Assembly (NCBI GenBank): GCA_012932295.1
Contig: JAAONU010000048.1
Coordinates: forward strand, 1-64,000
Direction: 5' to 3'
DNA: 64,000 bases
From: Cyclina sinensis
Taxonomy: Eukaryota; Mollusca; Bivalvia; Venerida; Veneridae
Shown: positions 27,301 through 39,300 of the stretch, in pieces
Layout of the letters: every line of letters starts with the position of its first letter
How positions within the stretch are numbered: position 1 is the stretch's first letter
Translations under genes and position numbers: made by a program
Notes under the pieces: generated by a model
Told to the model about the DNA's origin: nothing
Databases searched by the model: none
What the model saw: the letters and a program-made list of their open reading frames with translations, nothing else

Positions 27301-30300
27301 GAAATTTGTGTCTGCTAATAAATTAATATCCAATGAAATGTCAAAGATCCATAAATCACACCTTATTCTGTGGGATTTATGCAAATTAACCTGCCCAAAT
27401 GAGACCCTTGTATATTCTGCATAGCTGTCAAAACAAAGCAATTAACTTTTTTATGACCCAATCAATGATAAAGTCCAGACAAATAGCAAAATTTTATGGC
27501 AAGTGATCTTACAAATTGATTGTATTGCTTTTGATCAGTCACACTTGTGAAAACATTATGTAATAGCTTGTTCTAATTAACATGTCTGAATGATTTTTAG
27601 TTAAGAAGCTTCCATGCAGATACATATTTTAAACAGATAATGAAATGGATCTATTTATGATGAAAATAAAAATCATTCGACTTCTAAATGTGAACAAATT
27701 ATTTAAAAAAACAAAAACAAAAAACAATGTGTTTGTGTTATGATTTTGACGTAGTATTTAGGGCGTCTTCATATTATTTGTTCTTTGATATTATTGTTTT
27801 TTGTTTTCAAAACAATGTAGAATGAATATTAAGCAAAAAAAAAAAAAAAAGATATGCATTTATAATGAAAAAAATCATAGATCTAGTCAAAGATTACTTA
27901 CACGTACCTCAGGCAAAATATACCACAGACAAATAAGTAACACATCACTGTAAGGAGAATGTTTTTATGGAAAAAATCTCTCGATTGGAGTTAGTTAATT
28001 AAGTCTTCCAACAAACTGCATCGGATAAAAATAAGCATGTTCAAAATCTTTTTGGAACAGTTACTTGAAAAATATCTCTTAGTCTAGATATTTTCACACA
28101 TGTATCTTTTAATTATATAACCCTGATTAAACTAGCCTCTATATAATATTGCTCATTGGCTTCGTAATTCCATCAAAATTTCAAATTATTTATTTTAAAA
28201 ATCTTCAATGTATATTCATGATGTTAGCTTAACTTGTTCAATTCTTTTTTTTTTTTTTTTTTTTTTTTACTATATTCAGTCTACATTTTCACTTTCCATC
28301 ATAATTTTTAAGTTTTTGTTAACAATCCAGGCAGCTGTGTAAAGTGGCAAGGGATAAATGTGTGTCACTTACGGTTTCGCTCGTGACAGGTGCGCGGGAC
28401 CAAGTGCGTAAAATATGGATTTTAATTTGCTAAAAACATCTTTAAGATGAAAATAACCTGCGGAATTTTGTAAAACTGTCATAGTTAGATATATATTATT
28501 CGCTCATATGAAAATTTCGAGGTCAAAAATTCGTGTCACATGCCTTTAACAAAACATTTCAAGTTGTTATGGTGCAGAACTCTAAAAACAGCTTCCAGAG
28601 TAATGCCCCTTGACTTTCAACTGTGCCCGGTCATAAAAAGCAAATATTCCAATTTTGATATTGATACCTTTGATAGATTTGAAATCATTGCACTTAATAA
28701 GTTAACAAGAGGGCCAATGGCTCTAAAGCGCTCACCTAGGTTCAAAGATGAAAGAAATTTTTATAAATGTAATGATGCATATCGCAGAAATAACCCAATG
28801 CAATTTCATTGCCATAGCTCCAAAAACAAAAAGTAGGTCAGTAGGTCAAAATATGTTATGAGACAACATTTTTGAAATTGGAACGAAAAGCTGTACACAC
28901 AGTCCAAATTTCACTGCCGTAGCTTAAAAACAAACAAAAGGGCCATGATGGCCCTGGTTCGCTCATATGTAAGTGCCTACAAACCAAATATGTAAAATAT
29001 CAGTCAATAAATAAAGGCTCTATGACAGAAAGTAGAAATATCTATTATAAGCTATGGTGACCTTGACCTTGACCCAGTGACCTCAAACCCTATCCATGGG
29101 TAGAGGTCCATGCAAGGAACCTCTATACTGAATATCAAAGATATTGGTCTATAAATGAAGGCTCTATGAGGTACAGTTGATAAATCTACTTTTAGCCTCC
29201 GTGACCTTTAACCTAATCTAATAATTTGAAAAAGCTTGATAAAGCTTGCTTCATGCTAAATTTTAAAATTCTAAGCCTTGTGGTTTCAGACAAGAAGCTT
29301 TTTAAAGATTTTCTTCTATACTGTTATTTAAAACTTGTGACCCCTCGGGCGGGGCCAATAGTGACCCCAGAGACATTTTTCTAATAAACTTGGTAGAGGT
29401 CCACCAGACAATGCTGCATACCAAATATCTTAACTCTAGGCCTTGTGGTTTCTGACAAGAAGATTTTTCCAGTTTTTCCTATATAATTCTATGTAAAACA
29501 TGTGATCCCTTAGGCGGGGCCTATTTTGACCAAGGGGCCATGATTTGAACAAACTTGATAGAGGTTCATTAGATAATGCTGCATACCAAATATCTTAACT
29601 CTAGGCCTTGTTGTTTATGACGAGAAGATTTTTAAAGTTTTTCCTATATAACTCTACGTAAAACATGTGACCCCTGGGGCGGGGCCTATTTTGACTAGGG
29701 TCCATGACTTGAACAAACATGGTAGAGGTCCTCTAGACAATGCTTCATACAAAATATCTTAACTCTAAGCCTTATGGTTTCTTCTGTGAAGATTTTTAAA
29801 ACCTTTTCCTATATAACTCTATCTAAACAAGTGACCCCAAGCCCTGGGCCTATTTTGACCCAGTGGCTATGATTTGAACAAACTTAGTAGAGGTCCACTA
29901 GACAATGCTACACACCAAATATCTAAGCTCTATAACTTACGGTTTCTGACAAGAAGATTTTTTAAGATTTTCCTATATACCTCTATTTAAAACAAGTGAC
30001 CCACGGGGCGGGGCCATATTTTACCTAGAGGCCATGATTTGAACAAACTTGGCAGAGGTCCACTAGAAAATGCTACATACCAAATATCTTAACTCTAGGC
30101 CTTCTTGTTTCTGACAAGAAGATTTTCAAGTTTTCCCTATATAACTCTCTGTACTATAACTCCCCTTGGGTGGGATCAGTTTAGACCCCAGGGACATAAT
30201 TTGAACAAACTTAGTAGAGGTCCACTAGATGCTGCTTCATACCAAATATCAAAGCTCCAGGCCTTGTGGTTTCAGAGAAGATTTTTAAAGATCCAACTTA

Positions 30301-33300
30301 CTAGAAAATGCTACATACCAAATATCTTAACTCTAGGCCTTCTTGTTTCTGACAAGAAGATTTTCAAGTTTTCCCTATATAACTCTCTGTACTATAACTC
30401 CCCTTGGGTGGGATCAGTTTAGACCCCAGGGACATAATTTGAACAAACTTAGTAGAGGTCCACTAGATGCTGCTTCATACCAAATATCAAAGCTCCAGGC
30501 CTTGTGGTTTCAGAGAAGATTTTTAAAGATCCAACTTATAAAATCTAATTTTAGCTCCAGTGAACCAGAAATGCAATGGACCAGAACCATTTGAACAATC
30601 TTGGTAGAGGTTAACTAGATGCTGCTTCATACCAAATATCAAAGCTCCAGGTCTTGTGGTTTCGGAGAAGAAGATTTTTAAAGATCCAACTTATAAAATC
30701 TAATTTTAGCTCCAGTGAACCAGAAATGCAATGGACCAGAACCATTTGAACAATCTTGGTAGAGCTTTGTGCAAGGAACATCCCAGGCAAGTTTTATTAA
30801 ATTTGCCCCATTGGTTTCAGAGGAGATGTCGTTAGAATGAAAAGTTGATGACAGACAGATGGACGGATGACCGACGTATGATGGACAAAGACCGATCAGA
30901 AAAGCTCACCCTGAGCACATTGTGCTCAGGTGAGCTAAAAAGTAGGTCAGTAGGTCAAAAATATAGGTCATGCTATGATGTTTTTGAAATCGGAACAAAA
31001 AACTGTACACATGGTTCAAATTTCATTGCCATTGCTCCAAAAACACCAAGAGCCACCGCAAGCGGGGGCCACACTCGACTTTTTCCTATTTCCAAAGGCA
31101 AACACATCAGAGGAAGCACATTGTGGTGAAGGGATTTCAATGAAACATCATTTGGAAATATAATTATACATAACAAAGTTATGTCCAATTTTAGCAACAT
31201 TCAGAAATTTGACCTTAAAGGTCAAAGTCAAGTTCAGTTTAACCTTCTTTGGAGGTATTGTCTAAAAGGTAGTTATGTCCAAGCATGAAGACACTACATC
31301 CATTAACAACAAAGATATAGCCAAGTAAAGTGATGTCAGGGTCATTTAAAGGTTGAGGTAATGCTTGAATTGTTCAACACGTTTGTTTTATTGCGGACCG
31401 GTATTGAATCAGGTGTTTGAAAAGACCCATGGGGTTACGTAATAAGTAGAATGTGTCCGTAATAAGTAGAATGTGTCCTAACATCAGTGCAAATATTGTT
31501 CAGTTGTTAAGAAAAAAACCAGACACAGTCTATTACACTAGCAGCCTCCACAGGGAGGCGCACCCGTAGCGCGCCCCTTAAAATACCCTGACGACAGGTG
31601 TTATTGTAGGTCTAATTAGAATATGTTTTAAATAATGTATACTTTATTGTTCAACTTTAAATTAAATAATCAGAAAACGGACATAAATTTTGCCGAACAT
31701 TTTGCGCCCCCCGCTTAACCTAAAATCCTGGAACCGCCCCTGTATTATCTCAATTAATAATCTGCCATCTTTAACGCAGTCGTTAAGCAAATTGGTAAGT
31801 TATATTATAGCTATACTTGCTAATTTTGAGAAAAATGTCGTTGGCTAAAAACATACACATGATATATTTAAAGAATGCAGCGGACAAACAAAGTAGTTTC
31901 GTGGCTGAAACGATTATTCTTACAGTAATGCTTGAATGCTTACGGTCTGTCACACCGATTGACACTTTTGCACTGTTCTATTTTTAGCCACAAAAAGCGC
32001 CACCTACTTCGAGTATAAAAGTCAAGCGCAATATACATACACACAGGTGCTCGGCGCGTTGATTGGTCAGTAAACTGAAGTTTTTTTCATCTAAAATAGG
32101 TTTAACTATTTATCATATGACTGTCATACAATTTTCTTCTCTTCCAAAATTTTTTTTATATGGTACATATATAATACTCTATTTTAAATTGACGAGAAAA
32201 GTTTGAAAAAATGTTTTTGAGTGTAAATTATTGATTGAGAAATTACATTCATACATCAAACTGTATTTTTATGACATTTTTACCAAACCTTTAATCTTAA
32301 AACCAAACAAAATTAACATTTTACAGACTTGCTTTCGGATAACAATTTTCGGCATTTTAAAACTCATTTTAACCGTTGTTTAAAATTATATAATTTTTTA
32401 TTATCAAACAAATTCAATTAAGCAATGTTTCCTAAAAAAAAATGAGATATTTTTCAAAAAGATTGCTTGAAATTTAGCGAAGAAAAAGCAATTTAAATGA
32501 AGCAAGTAACAATAGGGTATCGGCGATTCTATGTTTTTACTCGAAATTTTTATTGGTGACGTCACAGGAACTTTCCTAATGGCGTGCGCTGATTGGTTTA
32601 ACTCCAAAGTGTCAATCGGTATACATTTCCAGGAGAGATGTGTTCTCGATAGTTTAAGATTTTATGTCATTTTTTTTCAAAAAATTAAAAAGAATCTTCT
32701 CTGTCTTGTTGATAACATATATAACAGCATTGTTTTCGAGTAAATATAGTATATAGTCAGTATTGACTTTTGGCAGTAATAAGTTGAAGTTGAAATTTTG
32801 ATCCAATGACCTTCTTTCGTTTTCAGGGAATCCTGTAGTGCCTGTGCACTGTGACAACTTTCTTTTAAAAAATAGAAATACCAGTGACAGTAATAATAAT
32901 CTCATGGAGACATGTGTTCTGTTTCTTTTAACAAATAACGCCAAACTAAACAAGAGGGCCATGATGGCCCTGTATCGCTCACCTGAGTATGACTGCTTTT
33001 AACAAAGTTGCTATGGACCTGGTTAATTGACCCCAGATGACCCATAATTAAACTTGACCTAGAAATTATTGAAACAATCTCTTTGACAAATTTCCAGGAT
33101 ATTTGGACTTAAAAAGTAGCATCTAGAGTGTTAACAAGGTTTATCGATATTTAGGCTCTGTGACCTAGTTTTTGACCCCAGATAACCCATATCCAGCTAC
33201 GAATCATCAAAACAACCTATCTGACAAATTTCCAGGACATTTGGACTTAAAATGTAGCCTCTAGAGTGTTTACAAAGATTTTCCATATTTGGGCTCTGTG

Positions 33301-36300
33301 ACCTAGTTTTTGACCCAAGATGACCCATACTCCAACTTGAGCTAGAAATCATCAAAAAAGCCTGTCTGACAAATTTCCAGGATATTTGGACTGAAAATGT
33401 AACCTCTGGAGTGTTAAAAAGTTTTTTAACTATTTGTACCATGTGACCTAGTTTTTGATCCCAGATGACCCATATCCAAACCTGAGCTAGAAATCATTGA
33501 AACAACCTTTCTGACAAATTTCAAGGACATTTGGACTAAAAATGTAACCTCTAGAGCTTTTACAAGGTTTTTCTACTTTCGGGCTCTCTGACCTAGTTTT
33601 TGATCCCAGAGAACCTATATTCAAAACTGAGCTAGAAATCATCCATAGAATCTTTCTGACAAATTTCCAGGTAATTTGGACTGAAAATGCTACCTTTAGA
33701 ATATTAACAAGGTTTTTCCATATTTGGACTCTGTGACCTAGTTTTTGACCCCAGATGACCCATACTCGAACTTGATCTAGAAATCCTCAAGGCAATTTGT
33801 CTGACAAATTTCCAGATTATTTGGGCTGAAATTGTAACCTCTAGAGTGTTAACAAGATGTTTCTATTTTTGGGCTCTGTGACCTAGTTTTTGAACTAAGA
33901 TGACCCATATTTGAACTTGAGCTAGAAATCATAGAAGCAACCTTCCTGACAGCTTTCAAGATTATTTGGTCTAAAAATGTTACCTCTAGAGTGTTAACAA
34001 GGTTTTTCAATATTTGGGCTCTGTGACCTTGTTTCTAACCCCAGATGACCTATATCTGAACTTGACCTAGAAATCATCAAAGCAACCTTTCTGACAAATT
34101 TCAAGATTATTTGGGCTGAAAATGTAATCTCTAGAGTGTTAACAAGATTTTTCTATGTTTGGGCTCCGTGACCTAGTTTTTGAACCCAGATGACCCATAT
34201 TTGAACTTGAGCTAGAAATCATCATTAGAACATTTCTGACAAATTTCCAGGATATTTGGACTGAAAAAGTAGCCTCTAGAGTGTTAACAAGGTTTTTCTA
34301 TATTTGGGCTCTGTGACCTAGTTTTCCAACCCTGATAACCCATGTTCGAACTCGTCCGAGATATTAATGAGACAAACATCCTGACCAAGTTTCATGACAA
34401 TTGAGGCAAAAATGTGACCACTAGAGTGTTAACAAACCAATTGTTAACGGACGGACAGACGGACGGACGACGGACAAAAGGTGATCAGAAAAGCTCACTC
34501 TGTCACTACGTGACAGGTGAGCTAAAAAAAAAGAGGAAAATCTGTAAGATAAATGAATTTCTTGAGTTTTTAATATGCATTGATTCGGGGATGAAAACCT
34601 TTGAAAAATTGCAAACCAAAATGTTTTAACAAAAGTAGGCCATATTGGATTATTACTGTTGCGCATTTGTTTGTCACATTTCGTAATCCGGCAGGTGCTC
34701 TTTACTGACTAACATACACAGAAATGACACTTATTATTAAACTGTAAAATTAAGTGCATATGGGCATTTTAAATCTTTATAATCTGTTGAGAGGAAAAGG
34801 ATCCCATTAAGTAATTGATTTCTTAGCTGCTAGAGTTCAGTCTAAACCAATGAAGAAAATTCATTCTTTCACATTTTATTTGATAAAACAAAACAAAAAA
34901 TGCTTCAACTTCAACTGACTTTTGGCAGTAATAAGTTGAAGTTGAAGTTATTACCAAGATTGATTAGCACTGTCTAGACCAGTTATGTCATCTAATATCA
35001 TTATGTCACATGAATTTCAGTGAAAGAAATGATGAAATGGTTATTTCATTTTGACATCTGAATAATATCTTAAGTGCATTTTTCTACATATACTCTACAA
35101 TCCATATACATTGTAATTTGGTTGAAAGTTATCCACAATATAAACAAGAGAAGAGAACTCAAGTGCCAGCATTCAACTTTCTTATATGTTTATTTTGTTA
35201 GCTCTGCCAGCCTGAATGTTTGTTTTTTGTCATTTTTTGTTTTGTTTTTTTGTCGTTTTGTGACAGCGTAATGTTACTTCAAAACTCACAACATTTAAAG
35301 TTATTAAAGAGTGAGCTATTCTTGTATTTCATTCCAGTGTCAAACTATATGAAATATTATTTGCATTTGCAGTGATGAAATCAGTATTGATACAGATGAC
35401 ACAAAACTTTTTTCAACAAGAGTTATATAGATGCTAGTGAAGCTGAAAAAAGTGAAGGCGACCATTCCTGAATATTGCAGGGTTTCAGTGTATCCATACT
35501 GCATGAAAGAAGGTACATAAATTATTTTAAGCTTTTTGTTCTATAAGCAAATAAAGTTTATCCTAAAGGTACATAAATTATTTTAAGCTTTTTGTTCTAT
35601 AAGCAAATAAAGTTTATCCTGAAATCCTAAGAAAATCTAATTGTTTGAATTTTAAAGAAGTATCAAATGGGGGACAGTGTGTGCTATCACTTGTTATTGT
35701 ATAAACTTTAATAACTTTTTTCCATAGCAAAATGTACAATAAAGATGGTACATGCAGTGTCAACCTTGATCTTGCTGAAACATTTAATACAGGCATGTGT
35801 CAGGTCAAACATAGTCATACCAGTATCATTTCATGTTGATATATAGATGAACTGATTGTAACATAGCTAACTGATATAGTTATTTAACAACATAAATTTG
35901 ATATTTTTTTCGACTGTAACTAAGTAATTGGACTACATAATAACACAGGCACAAGGACAAAATCTTTTTGCAATTGTTACTTCCTTTTCAGCACAGTAAA
36001 CACGGATGCTAAACATGTCACTGTAATGATATTAGAAAGTAAATATACAAAATGTAAACCTTCTTAAAAAAATTTCTTTTCAGTTTTATTATTTTACAAA
36101 ACAAAAATAAGGGTGGATTCTTAGAAATATTCAAACGTGTACACAGCTAGAAGCAGTAAAAACTAAAAGTTGGATAGTGGTGGCAGAAATCATAGGAAAC
36201 ATCATTTTCAGATAGTGCACATGCACATTTCAAATGTGTTGGTTACTTGATTGCTTGTAAATTCTAACTTTTATTATAAAAGATAAAAGTCTAAGGCTAA

Positions 36301-39300
36301 TATATTATATACCATAATGACTAAAGATAATTATGTCTAATTAAGATTGTGCTATTTATAGAAATAATTGTTCTATGTCCATTATTTCTCTTTAGGATGC
36401 AGGTCTAAGGGTTTTGTAGATGGCAAATGTCAACTGTTCAAGAACAATGAAGGCACCTCAACTTGCTGCAAAGAAACGATGTTCCAGTGTACTAATGGAC
36501 ATTTGGAAAAGGCTGTTCTTTTTCAGCAGGTGTTGGAAATAGTTGTCTGCAAATGTACAAGGCTTCAGAAAATTGGTGAAGATAAAATCATGTTACTGGT
36601 GTCCTTATTACTTGTAACATTTTCTGCTCATGTTACTTCAGACATTAAGATCAAAATTTCATACATGAATAGATTTTTTTGCAAATTAAGGCCCTTTGTG
36701 GACTTAAAAATTTGTGTTAAGCATTTGCTTGATGGTTATTTTTGTGCTATATTTCAGTTAACTGTTTTGTACTTACTTGAAAAGTGAAAGAAATTGTTAG
36801 GGGCATCAAGAAATAGGTTAGATAGCTCCAGGCTGATTTTTCTTTTGCAATTTTTTTTATTTTTTTTTGACGAGACATCAAACCATCAAGTTAGATAACT
36901 GTAGCTACATTTTGAAATATAGAAACTATTACCCATTTTAAAGGGGCTGTGCTCCAGATGACACAAAAAAGAAAGTTTTCTTGTATTATACATTTCTTGT
37001 GATATTTATGATTAATGCTTAAAAACTGACTAACTGACAAAAAATAAGTCAGGTAATCACATTATAAATTGATTTTTTTCTTTTCATAGTGGTATACCGT
37101 AACGCGACGGTATAACTATATTGTATAAGATTTAAAGTAAACGATAGTTATTTCAGATGCGGCGATAGTGGTGACAGTTAAAGCGTTGTTAATATTTTGT
37201 TAACAGGAGGGTCCAGAGTTCAAATCCGGCTGAAGCGAATATATTTTTTTTGTTCTATTTTGACTTTTATAATCAGTTTTTGAAGTAAAATATCATTTTG
37301 TTATAATCTCACGGCATCTAGATATTTAATTTAAGTAAAAAAAAATTTTTATAAAAAATCTGGAGTTCAGCCTCTTTAAATAAATAACAACTTTGAGCAA
37401 CTTTTTTTAACAGTCGAACATCCTGTCTTACAGACAGCTTTTGTAAATATTTTGTGTCATTGCTAGTTATATTTTTAAATAATAGCTTTGTAAATCTTTT
37501 GGTAAATTACTTAGGTTAAATCAACATGGTTCTGTTGTTCATCTGCCCTGTCCCTCTGAGGACCTTGAGAACAACTCATTTAATTGTTCAAACCTACCAC
37601 AGGTTAGCAATGATCCTATTACCTAGTAAATTGTTCCCTTAATTAGGCAAAATATTAGATGCGATATCATGAAAACTGTAATTTTTCTTCCTTTTATATC
37701 CTCAAGGCTTACCTGTTATTAGACATTTTAGCCATTTGCTAAAAATTGTATTTATTTAGCTACAGAAATTATAATTTTGCTACAGGGTATCTTGCCTTTG
37801 TTTTGCTATTTTAATAAAATTTCATATGAAATCAGAAAATCAAACCAACTTAGCTTAAAGATATTTTCAACCAGGGTTAACTCTATCCTAATATACATTT
37901 ATGAAAGAGTCATTTAATGCTTTGTAACACCAATGTATAGTGTAGCTGTCTATATATTTGGTAATTTCACATTAAAATTAAGATGATCTCACATTAGATT
38001 GCTTCAAACTGCTTGATAGTAACCTTGTTTTAGATAATTTTTATAATGCAAATCCTAGGTACAATAAATCCAACATTCAGAATATCTGAAATTACACTAT
38101 AAGTACTATAGGTACTTTGAACATCTCATATTTCACACATGAGTGATGTTTGTTTGATCGTTGCTTTTTCATGAAACTCAAGTGTTTCAAATGCATAGTA
38201 CTTGTTTAAATATTTGTTATTTTTTATGTATTTCTGAATGTGATCTTTGTCAAATATCTTTTTATTTTTGAATAAATACAATGCTTTTAGTTTGTGTTTC
38301 TTTTCTGTATTATGAACACCTTGGTGATCGTATCTCCGAATTACTAATGTCCAAACAATTGGTACTGTTATAATCATCATATTTGAGCTTATTTTTTGTC
38401 GATATCGGTTGCTCGTATGATGGGCAACCCCTGAAGTGATTAGTATTTTATGTTACAGGGGTAGTGCAAGATACAGAAAGCATCCCATTCAGAGACAACC
38501 CTGGTTCTTTTTCTTGCTCGGTGTGTAGCACTGGCACATGAGACCTCGGTTTAAAGTCTCATCCGAAAGACTATTAGTAATGTTAGTTGAGGAGCGAAGG
38601 ATCGAACTCAGGACCCCTGCTTTACCAGTCCAGGGCGTTACCACTGGACAACATCCGCTCCCACTTGGTACTGTGCTCATATTCCCTGCCCAATATAGAC
38701 TCTGTTTTTTAGTGAATTCCCTATCAAAGTGGACCTAACATGTTTGTGTTCCTCTATAGTGACTTTCCGTCTGTCGTTCTTAGTATTGCTTAACTTCTGC
38801 CTAACCACATTAAGAAGTCAATTAACTTCTAGAAGTGTGTACACAAAGTACAAATTAAGTTAACAAACTACTGATATACCTGTCTCAAGTCAAAACAGCT
38901 AATTCAAAATATTTGCATGCAGCTCAGTTCGTCGGTCCGCTGTGATACTTTTGTATCACTGTTTTTCTTGTTCTCAGTGTTGTTTTGTCCCTGTATAGAT
39001 CAAATCCATTAATAAATAATAATAGTTTGGCTATTTTAGCAAAATGCAATAATTCAAACTTGACTGTAAAGGTCATTTAAAGGTTAAGGTCATACTTGAA
39101 TAATTTAACAAGTAGGTTTTGTCATGAGCATTGTTTTGTCCAAGTATTGATAAAAAGAACTAAAAATGATGTTATGGCCAATATTAGCAAAATTCTATAA
39201 TTTGACCTTAATGGTCAGGGTCATTTGAAGGTCAAGGTCATAGTTGAATAATTCAATGTGTCAGTTTTGTCATAAGTGTTGTTTTGTCCATGTATAAATC

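Larger units (their letters stand above)
34530..38449. other. Long intron stretch, mostly unassigned
   Basis: Contents seen are a hairpin of cttcaacttcaact / agttgaagttgaag at about 34903-34938, an exact 56-bp tandem duplication at about 35512-35623, a tRNA-like head at 37155-37235, and a Cys-rich open frame at 36400-36540. No cellular gene is supported. Confidence 0.45.

Noticed and set aside
30105..30594. Two overlapping plus-strand frames with identical starts
   Set aside because: They are produced by the 238-bp duplication of repeat units, not by a coding gene.
30840..30905. (ACGG)n-like runs as CRISPR-like or functional microsatellite loci
   Set aside because: They occupy a fixed position before the right hairpin of each pearl-like element and are part of its structure.
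31540..31745. Possible hAT element with a CAGGGGCGG terminus near 31733-31741 and CAGGGAGGCGC near 31549
   Set aside because: The termini agree poorly and the 8-bp flanks do not match, so no element boundaries can be defended.
37155..37235. Functional tRNA gene
   Set aside because: Box-like motifs are present, but acceptor and anticodon stems do not form a complete cloverleaf.
38538..38738. 66-codon frame with RRIELRTPALPVQG
   Set aside because: It is an accidental translation of the tRNA-like head of the SINE, a well-known false ORF type.
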